The notes beneath the pieces are model-generated. The model did not search any database and had not been told where the DNA came from. It was given only the letters and a program-made list of their open reading frames with translations. From NCBI RefSeq assembly GCF_020966775.1, contig NZ_JAJKFV010000029.1:1357001-1421000 (forward strand): a DNA stretch of 64,000 nucleotides, written 5' to 3'. Shown one piece after another: positions 53,247 to 62,935 of the stretch (position 1 is the first letter of the stretch; each line of letters begins with the position of its first letter). Both the position numbers and the translations under genes were made by a program. Source of the DNA: Rhodopirellula halodulae. GTDB taxonomy: Bacteria; Planctomycetota; Planctomycetia; Pirellulales; Pirellulaceae.

Positions 53247-54929
53247 ATGAGCCGAATGAACGAGATGGGACCACTCTCGCCGAGTGATCGCACCATTTCG
53301 ACTCTGACCATTGCTGGACTGAACATGACGAATTCGACTCCCGATCATGATCTTTCGAATTCCTGTCTCGGAAGCCGCCGCGCTTTCTTCGCTCGAATGC
53401 TCGCCACCGGGGCCGCCGTTGCGGCGGGGCCAGTGGCACTGGACAGATCAGTTCACGCCGCGAGGCCGGGACAACAAGACGCGATTCTGCGTCCCAATCT
53501 GGATCGGGATTTGTTCCGAGTCCGCATGGAAATGGATGTCAAAGGCAATGTGAACCTGACCAAGGATCCGTTGCTGGCTCAAACGGCCGACAAACCGACC
53601 AAGCAGCAGTTGCCGATCACCGCCAAGGTGGCGTTGGACTTCGAAGAACGCTATCTGCGTCCGGAACAAGTCGATCGCGAATCACCCATCATCGCGGTGG
53701 AACGACATTACCACACCGCCGAAGGTGTCAGCCGATTGAGTCGCTTGGATCAACGCACTGAGTTGCGTGGTGGCTTGGGGACGATCGTCGCACGTCGCGA
53801 TCAATTGCCCGAGGCGATTTACGCGACGGATGATTACCTGACGCACGATGAGTTGGACCTGTTGCGAACGCCACTCGCCAGCGTTGTCGTGGACCGATTG
53901 GTTCCGACGCAAACGCTTCGTCTGAATGAAAAGGTGGAACTCGACAAGGACGTCCTGGCCTCCGCGTTCAATCTCAGCGGCGTTGCTCAAAGCGACGTGG
54001 AGATCAGCTTGGTCTCCAACGATTCGAAGAATGCGAAGTTGCAGTTTCAGGGCAAAATCGACGGCTTTGCCAACGGTGTCCCGACACAACTGCGAGTGCT
54101 GGGCAAGCTGACCTATCAACACTCCGAACGTGCGGTGACTTGGGCGGCCGTCGCGATTCACGAGACCCGTGAAATCGGAATGGCAGAGCCTGGGTTTGAT
54201 GTCACCGCCACGATTCGAATGATCCGCAAACCGCTTCCGTCGGTTCAGTTTCTGTCGAAGAACGCCGTCGCCGTGGATTTCGATGCACCACCGCCGGCTG
54301 ATCGGCTGCTGATGGCCATCGATTGCGAGAAAATTGGTGTTTCAGCGCTACTGGATCGTCGCTGGAAGATCATGCAGGACGGCGCCGGCCAAGCGGTTTT
54401 GCGAATGATTGAAAACGAACAGAGCATTGCGCAGTGCAATCTGCGGTCGCTTCCGAAGTATCCCGCCGGAAACCAATTGTCGCTGGAGGCCTTCGAAGCT
54501 GACGTGCAAAGGACGCTGGGCAAGCAGTTTGGCCAGCTCGTTCGATCCGAGGAGCAGCTATCCGATTCCGGTTTGCGCGTTTTGCACGTGAATGCCACTG
54601 GTGAGGTGCAGGGAATCCCCATCCAGTGGATCGTGATGCATTTCAGCGACGAGACCGGCCGCCGAATCCAGGCCACACTGACGATGGACAGCGAAAGCGT
54701 GAACAAATTGGACGGTTCCGACGTTCAATTGGCAGCCTCGCTGCAGTGGGATCGTCCCGGAGCATTGGATTCCGAAGAAGCCACAGAAAAATTGGGCCGC
54801 GAGGGAACGGAAACAGCTTCCTCGGGCAAGCAGCAATTAAGATTAAGTCCGGCTGCATCGTCTGGACCGGGCAACAATGGTCCTGAGCATATCATCTCAG
54901 CCAGTGATCTCCCCTCGTCCAAACGTTAA
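53247..54929 (+). CDS. Tat-type exported protein of unknown function
   Basis: The 560-residue protein begins at ATG 53247; an ATG at 53325 (MTNSTPDHDL) is an alternative. SRRAFFARMLATGAAVAAGP resembles a Tat signal ending near VHAARP. The mature part is beta-rich with no recognised domain; RLVPTQTLRLNEKVELDKDV and RVLHVNATGEVQGIPIQWIV are among its clearer segments. The gene runs into the next one after 12 bases, so the two probably work together in the periplasm. No metal-binding or catalytic motif was found. Confidence 0.65.
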   Translation: MSRMNEMGPLSPSDRTISTLTIAGLNMTNSTPDHDLSNSCLGSRRAFFARMLATGAAVAAGPVALDRSVHAARPGQQDAILRPNLDRDLFRVRMEMDVKGNVNLTKDPLLAQTADKPTKQQLPITAKVALDFEERYLRPEQVDRESPIIAVERHYHTAEGVSRLSRLDQRTELRGGLGTIVARRDQLPEAIYATDDYLTHDELDLLRTPLASVVVDRLVPTQTLRLNEKVELDKDVLASAFNLSGVAQSDVEISLVSNDSKNAKLQFQGKIDGFANGVPTQLRVLGKLTYQHSERAVTWAAVAIHETREIGMAEPGFDVTATIRMIRKPLPSVQFLSKNAVAVDFDAPPPADRLLMAIDCEKIGVSALLDRRWKIMQDGAGQAVLRMIENEQSIAQCNLRSLPKYPAGNQLSLEAFEADVQRTLGKQFGQLVRSEEQLSDSGLRVLHVNATGEVQGIPIQWIVMHFSDETGRRIQATLTMDSESVNKLDGSDVQLAASLQWDRPGALDSEEATEKLGREGTETASSGKQQLRLSPAASSGPGNNGPEHIISASDLPSSKR

Positions 54930-54941
54930 CAACGGCTTTTC

Positions 54942-56042
54942 ATGTTGACCTTTGCCACCGCTTCCGCATCCAGCGCCGGTTCCGCCAAACGCTTTCAATG
55001 CGTTTGTGGCGCCGAACGAGCCTGGGTTTCCTTGGGTGATCGCGTGCACCGCCGACTTTCCGCCCTCGTTGTGGCATCGATGGTCGTTTGGGGGGCGAGC
55101 ATTTTCTGCCCCAGCCCTGTTTTCTCGCAAGAATCCGATGCGGATCCCTCGACGCAAGTTCAGACCGAGTTTGCACCGGGAGTGGTGACCGTCATTCCAC
55201 CCGCTCCCGACCCGAAGGAAACCTTCGACGGACCGCTCACGCTGCAGTCGTTGGCTGACAGTCACCCGGAAATCAGCTGGCAAACCGACGATCATCCCGA
55301 CGGGGAGCCGCATTTCGATCCTCGTTCAAGAACGCTGGCCGAAATGGCCAAGCAAGTGATTTTGCGTCGCGAAATTTATTGCTTTGAGTTTTCGTTCAAA
55401 CCTTTGCGTCAAATGTACTTGGACGTTCCTCGTCCTGACGGTCGGATGCAGCGGAAGTTGGTACACTACATGGTGTATCGAGTTCGCTATCGGGGGGGCG
55501 ATTTACGTCCCGCATTTGATGATCCCAAGAATCCGATTTACCAACGAATCGAATCGGTCAGCTACAGCTCACGCCGATTCTTCCCGATGTTGGTCCTGAA
55601 GGATCATGAATCTGACCGCAAATACGTCGATCAGATCCTGCCGATTGCAAAAGAGCGAATCGCGGTCCGTGAGCAAATCACGGCTCCGCTGCACAATTCG
55701 GTGGACATCAGCACCGTGAAAATCCCTCGGACCACGGACGAGAACGCTCCGGGAGTCTGGGGCGTGGCGACTTGGGTGGATGTGGAACCCGGTTTGGATT
55801 TCTTCTCAATCGACGTGTTCGGATTGACGAATGCATTCCAGCAAGACGGCGAAGGCGACGAGGCTCCGTATCGGCGCAAGGCTCTGACGCTGAATTTCTA
55901 TCGTCCCGGCGACGCGATGGACCAAACCGAGGACCGAGTACGCTTTGGCGTGCCGGCCTATTCGGATCCGGAAGAACAAAAATACACCCTGGATCAGTAT
56001 GGGCTGGAACAACGACTTGATTACAAGTGGTCGTTCCGCTAA
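54942..56042 (+). CDS. Exported or membrane-anchored protein of unknown function
   Basis: The 366-residue protein has an N-terminal hydrophobic segment (RLSALVVASMVVWGASIFC) ending in PVFSQES, most likely a signal peptide with a long basic n-region. The mature part contains FKPLRQMYLDVPRPDGRMQR, VYRVRYRGGDLRPAF and SYSSRRFFPMLVL. No domain is recognised. It follows the unknown Tat protein by 12 bases, while rpmA starts 58 bases after it. Its conservation next to rpmA in related genomes would be informative. Confidence 0.65.
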   Translation: MLTFATASASSAGSAKRFQCVCGAERAWVSLGDRVHRRLSALVVASMVVWGASIFCPSPVFSQESDADPSTQVQTEFAPGVVTVIPPAPDPKETFDGPLTLQSLADSHPEISWQTDDHPDGEPHFDPRSRTLAEMAKQVILRREIYCFEFSFKPLRQMYLDVPRPDGRMQRKLVHYMVYRVRYRGGDLRPAFDDPKNPIYQRIESVSYSSRRFFPMLVLKDHESDRKYVDQILPIAKERIAVREQITAPLHNSVDISTVKIPRTTDENAPGVWGVATWVDVEPGLDFFSIDVFGLTNAFQQDGEGDEAPYRRKALTLNFYRPGDAMDQTEDRVRFGVPAYSDPEEQKYTLDQYGLEQRLDYKWSFR

Positions 56043-56100
56043 TCTCTCGCCCTCTCAAAAATCCACATACACTTTTCACTGATCAAAACGCAGAACTTCG

Positions 56101-56346
56101 ATGGCACATAAAAAGGGTCAGGGCAGCAGCCGCAACGGTCGTGACAGCAACGCGCAGCGTCGTGGTGTCAAGAAATATGGTGGTGAAGCTGTGGTCGCCG
56201 GCAACATCTTGGTTCGTCAGGTTGGAACCAAATTCCATCCCGGCGCCGGTGTCGGCATGGGCAACGACTACACGTTGTTCGCATTGGTCGACGGCAAAGT
56301 CCGCTTCGATCGCAAAGGTCGTCGCGTCAACATCGACGTTGCCTGA
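56101..56346 (+). CDS. rpmA: 50S ribosomal protein L27
   Basis: The 81-residue basic protein begins [20 protein letters not shown] and has [20 protein letters not shown] and [14 protein letters not shown], the L27 core near the peptidyl transferase centre. It needs no N-terminal cleavage here, unlike some Firmicutes. Usually rplU (L21) precedes and obgE follows; neither is present, which makes this a detached rpmA. The gene lies 58 bases after an exported unknown and 26 bases before the helicase. Confidence 0.97.
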   Translation: MAHKKGQGSSRNGRDSNAQRRGVKKYGGEAVVAGNILVRQVGTKFHPGAGVGMGNDYTLFALVDGKVRFDRKGRRVNIDVA

Positions 56347-56372
56347 ACTGAAGCTCGGCAGAAAATTCTTCC

Positions 56373-58394
56373 TTGAGCACATTTGATGTTGCGGGTCTGA
56401 ACCCGCCACAAGCCGAGGCGGTCCAGACTTTGTCAGGGCCACTGTTGGTGCTCGCGGGTGCTGGCACGGGCAAAACCCGTGTGGTGACATTCCGCATCGC
56501 GAACCTGATCAAGCACGGCACCCAGCCCGACCGCATTCTGGCGGTGACGTTTACCAACAAAGCCGCCGGCGAAATGCAGGAGCGGGTCGGTGAACTGCTG
56601 GGCCACAAAAAGCAAAAACGTAGACGCGGCGAGAAAGCCCCGCCCAAGCCTGCGATCAGCACGTTCCATGCTCAATGCGTGAGAATCCTGCGTGAACACG
56701 CTCCGGCCATTGGGTTTCCCGCCACCTTCGCGATCTACGACCGCAGCGATCAAGAATCACTTGCGCGAGCGGTGCTGCGTGAACTGCGTTTGCCCACCGC
56801 GGCTCTCAAGCCCAGCGACATGTTGTCGATCATCAGCGGTTGGAAGAACGCCTCGGTCAAACCGGATCAGGCGCTGAGCATCGCCAGCAGTGACAAAGAG
56901 CATTTCGCGGCCTCCGGTTATCGGCGGTATCAAAACGGTTTGCGGGCTCGTGGGGCAATGGATTTCGATGATCTGCTGCTGCACACGGAAACGCTCTTCA
57001 ACGAACACGCCGACATCCGAGATCGCGAAGCCAGCCGCTACGATCACGTCTTGGTCGATGAATACCAAGACACCAATGGTAGCCAGTACCGCATCACCAA
57101 ACACCTGACGCAGGCTCACCGAAATTTGTGCGTGGTCGGCGACGATGATCAGTCGATCTACGCTTGGCGTGGGGCCGACGTGACTCACATTTTGAGCTTC
57201 AGCCAAGACTGGCCCGACGCGAAAGTGGTTTGGTTGGAGGATAACTATCGCAGTACCGGCGCCATTTTGGAGATGGCAAACACGTTGATCGATTTCAACA
57301 CGGTACGTCACGACAAAGTTCTGAAGCCGTACCGTCCGGCGGGCAAGCGACCTCGCATTGTTCAGCACAAAGATGAACAGGCCGAGGCGGAGACCGTGGT
57401 CCGTGAGATCAAGCACCTGATTGAAAACGAGCACATCCAACCCAAAGACATCTCAATTCTGTTCCGCACGAACGAGCAGCCTCGTTTGTTCGAAACCGAA
57501 TTGCGGAAGCATGATGTTCCCTATGTGATGTTGGGAAGCCAGTCGTTCTTTGATCGTCGCGAAGTTCGTGACATCGTGGCTTACCTGAAATGGATCAATC
57601 AGCCGGACGATGAGATTTCTTTGTTGCGTGTGATCAACACGCCGGCACGTGGATTGAGCAACAAGTCCATTCGCATGCTGATTGATCGCGCCGTCTCCAA
57701 GGGCGTTCCGATTTGGCAGGTCATGAACGACCCGGAATCCGTCGCGGATATGACGCCCGCCGCACTTCGGGGCATCGATCAGTTGAAGGAACTGCTCAGC
57801 GATGTGCGTCTGCGGATGGAAAACGAAACGTTACGAGAAGGTTTGGAAACGCTGCTGCAGCGGACGGCCTACGCGGACGAGATCGCTCGATTGTATGACC
57901 AGCCGGACGAACGCGAATCTCGGATGGCGTCGATCGGCGAAGTCAGCAACGCAATCGCGGCGTACGAAGACAAGCATGAGGAACCGGATTTGTCAGGCTT
58001 TCTGTCCGACATTGCGTTGGCCGGGAAAGAGATGGGCAGCGAAAAAGACAAGCTGGCCATGAAGAACGCGGTTTGGTTGTTGACCATGCACGCCGCAAAA
58101 GGGTTGGAGTTCCCCGTCGTTTACATGGTCGGAATGGAAGACGGCATTCTGCCTCACAGCCGAACGTTGAAGATGGGCGTCGATGAAGACATCGCGGAAG
58201 AACGCCGGTTGTGTTACGTCGGGATCACGCGGGCGCAGGACCAACTGACAATGTCACTGGCGCTGACTCGTCGAAAATGGGGCAAGCCTCGTCCGACCAA
58301 ACCCAGCATGTTCCTCTACGAGATCACGGGCCAGGCGGACAATCCCAACAAGTATCGCAAACGCAAACATGGGGCTTCGCGGTCGGCTCGCTAA
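56373..58394 (+). CDS. UvrD/PcrA/Rep-type DNA helicase
   Basis: The 673-residue superfamily 1A helicase unwinds DNA 3' to 5' in repair or replication restart. It has the Q motif LNPPQAEAV, Walker A GAGTGKT (29-35), motif Ia TFTNKAAGEM, motif II VDEYQDTNGSQY, motif III VGDDDQSIYAWRGAD, motif IV LEDNYRST, motif V TMHAAKGLEFPVVYMVG and motif VI YVGITRAQDQL. It is slightly shorter than UvrD (720) and close to Rep. The start is a TTG at 56373. It ends in a basic tail. Confidence 0.93.
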   Translation: MSTFDVAGLNPPQAEAVQTLSGPLLVLAGAGTGKTRVVTFRIANLIKHGTQPDRILAVTFTNKAAGEMQERVGELLGHKKQKRRRGEKAPPKPAISTFHAQCVRILREHAPAIGFPATFAIYDRSDQESLARAVLRELRLPTAALKPSDMLSIISGWKNASVKPDQALSIASSDKEHFAASGYRRYQNGLRARGAMDFDDLLLHTETLFNEHADIRDREASRYDHVLVDEYQDTNGSQYRITKHLTQAHRNLCVVGDDDQSIYAWRGADVTHILSFSQDWPDAKVVWLEDNYRSTGAILEMANTLIDFNTVRHDKVLKPYRPAGKRPRIVQHKDEQAEAETVVREIKHLIENEHIQPKDISILFRTNEQPRLFETELRKHDVPYVMLGSQSFFDRREVRDIVAYLKWINQPDDEISLLRVINTPARGLSNKSIRMLIDRAVSKGVPIWQVMNDPESVADMTPAALRGIDQLKELLSDVRLRMENETLREGLETLLQRTAYADEIARLYDQPDERESRMASIGEVSNAIAAYEDKHEEPDLSGFLSDIALAGKEMGSEKDKLAMKNAVWLLTMHAAKGLEFPVVYMVGMEDGILPHSRTLKMGVDEDIAEERRLCYVGITRAQDQLTMSLALTRRKWGKPRPTKPSMFLYEITGQADNPNKYRKRKHGASRSAR

Positions 58395-58421
58395 CCCGAA
58401 GTTGCTTCAGACGCAATCGCA

Positions 58422-59933
58422 TCATTGCTTCGGTTGCCACGGTTGCTTGCCATCTTTCTCACGAAGAAATTTCGCGTCGACATCAACATACCAATCATGC
58501 AGACGCGATCGCATCTCGGTGACCCGCTCAGGGTGCTTGGCAGCAAGGTCGTTTCGTTCGCCAATGTCCTGGGCAAGGTTGTAAAGGTGCACTCGCCCGT
58601 CTTCGTACCGCTCGACCAATTTCCAGTCGCCTTCACGGATGGCGCCTCCGGGAAAGCCGCCTTGATTGCTGTAGTGAGGGTAGTGCCAGAAAAGCGATTG
58701 GCGATCGAGTGGTTGGCCATTCAGAAGCGGCCGGAGCGATTGCCCGTCGACGACTCGGTCGCTCGGCAAGTCTTGACCGCACAGGTCCAGGATCGTCGGG
58801 TAGAAATCGATGCTGCAGACGGGCGTGTCGTTGGTGGAACCGGACTCTGTGACACCGGGTGCCCGAATCAAAAAGGCCTCTCGGATTCCACCTTCGTAAA
58901 CCCATCCTTTGCCACCGCGAAGCGGCAGATTGGAGGTGGGTGACCCTTCCGACGTGCTGAGTCCACCGTTGTCGGAGGTCAGGATGACAATCGTGTTGGA
59001 CCGTAACTGAAGCGATTCGATTTGGTCCAGGACTTTGCCAACCGCTTGGTCCATGGCTTCGACCATCGCCGCGTACACCGCGTGATTCTGCAGCGTGCGG
59101 ACTCGTCGCGTGGAAGATTTTGCGGATGGAAAAACCTGCTCTTCTTCGCCAAAGGCTTCTCGATCTGCGATACCAAGTCGCTCAGCTTTGGCTAGATACT
59201 TCTTGACTAAGTCCGGTCGTCCCATCAAGGGTGTGTGAACGCTGTAGAAAGACAGGTACGCCAGGAAGGGTTGGTCTTGATGGTCCGCGATGAATGCGGC
59301 AGCTTCTGTCGCCAGTCGATCGGGCAGATGCTCGCCTTCCCCATGATCTTCCAAGCGAGGGTTTTTGAACGGCGAGAAGTATCGATTGCCACTGTACGGC
59401 CCGCCCGCATTGTGTCCGCCTCGGTTGATGTCGAAGCCTTGGTTCTCGGGCCAGTATTCTTCCGATGGACCGAGGTGCCATTTGCCGGCGAAGAACGTCG
59501 CGTAGCCAGCGTCCTTCAATGCTTCGGCGAGTGTGACTTCTTCCAGCGGCATTCGGTTGTTCAGCGGTGCAGGACGAAAACGTCCGGCCCGCGTGCCTGT
59601 GAAGAAGTTGGTGGCATCGACCCGAGAGGGGTATTTGCCCGTCAGAATGCTGTATCGCGTCGGGCTGCAAACGGGATTGGCCGCATAGCCGTTGGTGAAC
59701 CGCATGCCCGATTGGGCGAGTTCGTCAATTCGCGGCGTTTCGTAAAACGTGTCCGGGTTGTTGGCACCGATGTCCATGAAGCCCAAGTCATCAACCAAGA
59801 AAAAGACAACGTTGGGTGGACGTCGATCCTCGGCACGAGAGACCTGCGGTAAAAAGGCTGTCGCAATCAAACATGCGATTGAAACGATTGCGGCGAGGTT
59901 GGACAGCTTTTGCGAGAGCAGCGGACGATTCAT
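58422..59933 (-). CDS. Type I sulfatase
   Basis: The 503-residue exported sulfatase starts with a hydrophobic signal (LAAIVSIACLIATAFLPQVS) followed by FFLVDDLGFMDIGANN. The formylglycine motif is CSPTR with C89, and ILTSDNGGLSTSEGSPTSN supplies metal ligands. It belongs to the arylsulfatase A group and is likely to act on sulfated polysaccharide outside the cytoplasm. It lies 94 bases from the phosphotransferase gene on the same strand. It differs clearly from the other sulfatase at 49360. Confidence 0.92.
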   Translation of the reverse strand: MNRPLLSQKLSNLAAIVSIACLIATAFLPQVSRAEDRRPPNVVFFLVDDLGFMDIGANNPDTFYETPRIDELAQSGMRFTNGYAANPVCSPTRYSILTGKYPSRVDATNFFTGTRAGRFRPAPLNNRMPLEEVTLAEALKDAGYATFFAGKWHLGPSEEYWPENQGFDINRGGHNAGGPYSGNRYFSPFKNPRLEDHGEGEHLPDRLATEAAAFIADHQDQPFLAYLSFYSVHTPLMGRPDLVKKYLAKAERLGIADREAFGEEEQVFPSAKSSTRRVRTLQNHAVYAAMVEAMDQAVGKVLDQIESLQLRSNTIVILTSDNGGLSTSEGSPTSNLPLRGGKGWVYEGGIREAFLIRAPGVTESGSTNDTPVCSIDFYPTILDLCGQDLPSDRVVDGQSLRPLLNGQPLDRQSLFWHYPHYSNQGGFPGGAIREGDWKLVERYEDGRVHLYNLAQDIGERNDLAAKHPERVTEMRSRLHDWYVDVDAKFLREKDGKQPWQPKQ

Positions 59934-60027
59934 TGCGGCGGGTTGGTTGATGGCAGGATGAGGTGGCCAGAATATTGGCCGGAGGGTTCATCCCAGTCTA
60001 GCTCGAGCAACGTCCCGAAGGGGTTGG

Positions 60028-61044
60028 TCAAAGCTTCTGAAGAGCCAACTGCACCATTTTCTGAGTGTGCCCCGTGAGCTTTGCGTGCCCCGGGCACCAG
60101 CCTTCTAGGAAGCGAACGAAGTCCGCCCATGCGAATGGGTAAAGACTTCGCCACTCGGCTTCTAATGAAGTTAGGTGAACCGAGGAACCTTCCCGTCTCG
60201 TCATCGCTTGCCGCAGCGACTGAAAGTAGGAATCCAGGTACTCGTCTTCATGGCGTTCGCACTCGTCTTCGCTGATGCAACTGCTGAAGAAGTATGCGAC
60301 ATCCTTCATGCCACATCCGCGACCGACATACTGGAAGTCGACCATCGCGGGAGCAAGGTTCGGTTCGTGGCGGAAACACATGTTCGCCACCTTGGCATCG
60401 CCATGAACGAGTGTTTGATAGCGGGCGTTACGGAGTCGTTCATCGATCTCAGACGCGGCAAGCTTCAGGTCACCGTGTGGCATCGCGTCCAACTCGTCCG
60501 GTCGCGTGTCCAGATGCCAGTAGGTGCCCACCGGCCACAGTCCCTTCGCAATCGAGCTTGTTGCTTGATCGGCCTCGTGCAAAAAGACTGCGTGAAAAGA
60601 AGCCAGCCACGCCAACCCTTGTTTGACTTGATGAGGGTTGAGCCACCGATGGCGAATGGGGAAGCCGCTCGCATCCAGGTCTTCCAGAATCAAAACTTGT
60701 TTGGACGCGTCGCTGGCGGTCGCGAGACAACGGGCGACCCGGCAATATTCGTCGCAGCGATCTGCAAACGTGGCGTAGAATGCCTGCTCGACTTCATACG
60801 AGCGAAGCTTACGGCGATGCGATAGCGATGTGTTCCAGCCTCGCGGATGTTGACCGTGTTCGCTTGATTGATCTGGAGGAGAAATCTCTTTTACAATCAC
60901 GCTCGAGTGTCGACAGCCTCGAAGCTGGACTCGCACAATTTGTCCGTAGCCACTCCACAGCGATTGGACGATTTGGGCACTTTCGATCGAAGAAGCACCG
61001 AGAGTTGATCGAATCCAATCGCTGAGGTCAGGCGTCAAAATCAA
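60028..61044 (-). CDS. APH/CHK-like phosphotransferase
   Basis: The 338-residue kinase-fold protein has LILEDLDASGFPIRHRW, the catalytic loop LVHGDAKVAN (His214, Asp216, Asn221) and the metal-binding Asp236 in MVDFQYVGRGCG, as in aminoglycoside/choline-type and CHK kinases. The substrate is a small molecule of unknown identity. Translation starts at TTG 61044, whose TTGA overlaps the stop of the redoxin gene by four bases; this is strong translational coupling. No signal peptide, so it is cytoplasmic while its partner is exported. Confidence 0.85.
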   Translation of the reverse strand: MILTPDLSDWIRSTLGASSIESAQIVQSLWSGYGQIVRVQLRGCRHSSVIVKEISPPDQSSEHGQHPRGWNTSLSHRRKLRSYEVEQAFYATFADRCDEYCRVARCLATASDASKQVLILEDLDASGFPIRHRWLNPHQVKQGLAWLASFHAVFLHEADQATSSIAKGLWPVGTYWHLDTRPDELDAMPHGDLKLAASEIDERLRNARYQTLVHGDAKVANMCFRHEPNLAPAMVDFQYVGRGCGMKDVAYFFSSCISEDECERHEDEYLDSYFQSLRQAMTRREGSSVHLTSLEAEWRSLYPFAWADFVRFLEGWCPGHAKLTGHTQKMVQLALQKL

Positions 61045-61637
61045 AGCTGTTCCAAGACAGTGGTGGCGGTGGTGCGGCCGCGATGAGTTCGACTGATGTT
61101 GACGAAGTCGATCTTGCCATCTTCACCCACGACGATCGTTGTGGGGTAAGCCGTTTCGCGGGGGGCATCCCAGCGGAGCCCGTACGCTTCCGTGAAGGAA
61201 TAATCCGGGTCCAATAGCATGGTGAATGGCTTGGGAAGCGACGACCCCTGCAGGAAGTCTTTCGCATGAGCGTGCAACTGTGCCGCCGGTCCGGGGTAAA
61301 TCAGCAACACCTTCGCATTGTGTTCTTGGAACTGTCGTGCATGCTTCACCAAATCTGCGACTTGGCCCACGCACGCCGGGCACTGCTTGCCAGGAAACCC
61401 ACGCAGAACCGCAATGACCACGGGGCCTTCGCCGGTTAGCTCACCGAGTCGGACCAAGTCGGAACTCTGTCCGGCGACGGCTTCGAGGGTAAAGTCTTTG
61501 GCTGGTTGGCCGACCGTGGGTTCTGGCGTCGATCGTGTGGGGCGAGCGTCGTTGGCACCGGTCGGTTGTGGTGAGATCAATGCTGCCAGCAGGAGTGCCG
61601 GTACCATTGATACGACAACAAGAGTCTTGAAATTCAT
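61041..61637 (-). CDS. Exported AhpC/TSA-family redoxin
   Basis: The 198-residue protein has a signal peptide (LVVVSMVPALLLAALI) and a peroxiredoxin-like thioredoxin fold. The active-site block RGFPGKQCPACVGQV holds C86 and C89. The C-terminal part has LLDPDYSFTEAYGLRW and PTTIVVGEDGKIDFVN. It could act as a peroxidase or disulfide reductase in the periplasm. Its gene is coupled to the phosphotransferase gene by a TTGA overlap. Confidence 0.85.
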   Translation of the reverse strand: MNFKTLVVVSMVPALLLAALISPQPTGANDARPTRSTPEPTVGQPAKDFTLEAVAGQSSDLVRLGELTGEGPVVIAVLRGFPGKQCPACVGQVADLVKHARQFQEHNAKVLLIYPGPAAQLHAHAKDFLQGSSLPKPFTMLLDPDYSFTEAYGLRWDAPRETAYPTTIVVGEDGKIDFVNISRTHRGRTTATTVLEQL

Positions 61638-61933
61638 GGTGGTTCTCGAATTCGGGGCTGAAATTCAATGGGCGTGAACAAACGTTGCAGTGAGCGTTGC
61701 GCAGTTGCCCCGTGAGTCGTCGCCGTCTCGGTTCGAGAATGGGCATCGGTCACGGTCAGGCGTTCAAACAGCGAGCGAATACGACGCCCGCAGCGGTTGG
61801 GGGAGTTCGCTTGAGGGCTGCGCGGATTCACTGCATTTGATTTGCTTGAATGTTCATTTTGAGCATCGGTCCGCCGTCTTGGATCGCTTGAGGGCCAATC
61901 GTCAATTGTCCGGTGGGTCGCTAGATTGTGGAC

Positions 61934-62935
61934 ATGAATACCGATGCTCCCCGACTCAATCGCGAAAACTCTCCCAGTCCCGACCTGTGTCGATCGGCGG
62001 TTCGGTGTTTTGACGAGCTTTGGGACGCTGCGCCTCGCATGAATTGCGATCGCGTCACGATCGGTGGGGCTCGCGTGTTGGATGCAGGGGTGAATTGCCT
62101 GGGGTCGCTCGAAGCGGGAATTGGATTGGCTCGGCTTTGCATGGGCGACTTCGCCGACATTTCTTACTCAGCGAAAGATTCCAACGATGTGGTCGACCTG
62201 AGCGTTTCTGTGCGGACTGACCATCCGGTGAAGGCTTGTTTGGCGGGGCAGTACGCCGGTTGGCCCGTGTCGGTGGATGACTTCTTTGCCATGGCCAGCG
62301 GCCCCATGCGGATGTTGCGTGGGAAAGAAGCGATGCTGGAACACCTGGAGCTCGCACGCCCCGCGACGGAGGACGATTTCGCTGTGGGAGTTTTGGAGGC
62401 TGATCGGTTGCCGACCGAGGACGTGATTCAAACGATTGCGAATGAATGCGGCGTCACGACCCATCGTTTGTGTTTGGCGATCGCACCCAGCACCAGTTTG
62501 GCAGGCAGTGCTCAGGTGGTGGCTCGTAGCGTCGAAACTGCGCTTCATAAGCTGCATGCGTTGGATTTCGATGTGACCGCGGTGGTATCAGCACATGGCA
62601 ATGCGCCGCTGCCTCCGCCCGCGAAAGATGGCGACACCATCCAAGGCATCGGTCGAACCAACGATGCGATGCTGTATGGCGCTCGCGTCACATTGTGGGT
62701 CGATGCGGATGACGATGCGATTGCCGATGTGGCGGCAAAGGTGCCAAGCGAATCTTCTGATGATCACGGCAAACCCTTTGCTCAGATCTTCAAGCAATAC
62801 GACTACGACTTCTACAAAGTCGACCCCATGCTGTTCAGCCCGGCTGTGGTGACGATGCATTCGCTCCGCAGTGGCAAATCATGGCGTCATGGTCGATTGA
62901 TGCCTGATGTCTTGCGAGAATCCTTCTCGCTATGA
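61934..62935 (+). CDS. mch: Methenyltetrahydromethanopterin cyclohydrolase
   Basis: The 333-residue enzyme hydrolyses N5,N10-methenyl-H4MPT to formyl-H4MPT in the H4MPT-linked C1 pathway. Diagnostic segments are GGARVLDAGVNCLGSLEAGI, GPMRMLRGKEAML, IAPSTSLAGSAQVVARSVET, GIGRTNDAMLYGA and QYDYDFYKVDPMLFSPA. The GTG at 61928 is an alternative start six bases earlier. ATGA overlap with the next gene indicates an operon. Planctomycetes are known to carry this pathway, probably for formaldehyde oxidation or detoxification. Confidence 0.95.
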   Translation: MNTDAPRLNRENSPSPDLCRSAVRCFDELWDAAPRMNCDRVTIGGARVLDAGVNCLGSLEAGIGLARLCMGDFADISYSAKDSNDVVDLSVSVRTDHPVKACLAGQYAGWPVSVDDFFAMASGPMRMLRGKEAMLEHLELARPATEDDFAVGVLEADRLPTEDVIQTIANECGVTTHRLCLAIAPSTSLAGSAQVVARSVETALHKLHALDFDVTAVVSAHGNAPLPPPAKDGDTIQGIGRTNDAMLYGARVTLWVDADDDAIADVAAKVPSESSDDHGKPFAQIFKQYDYDFYKVDPMLFSPAVVTMHSLRSGKSWRHGRLMPDVLRESFSL

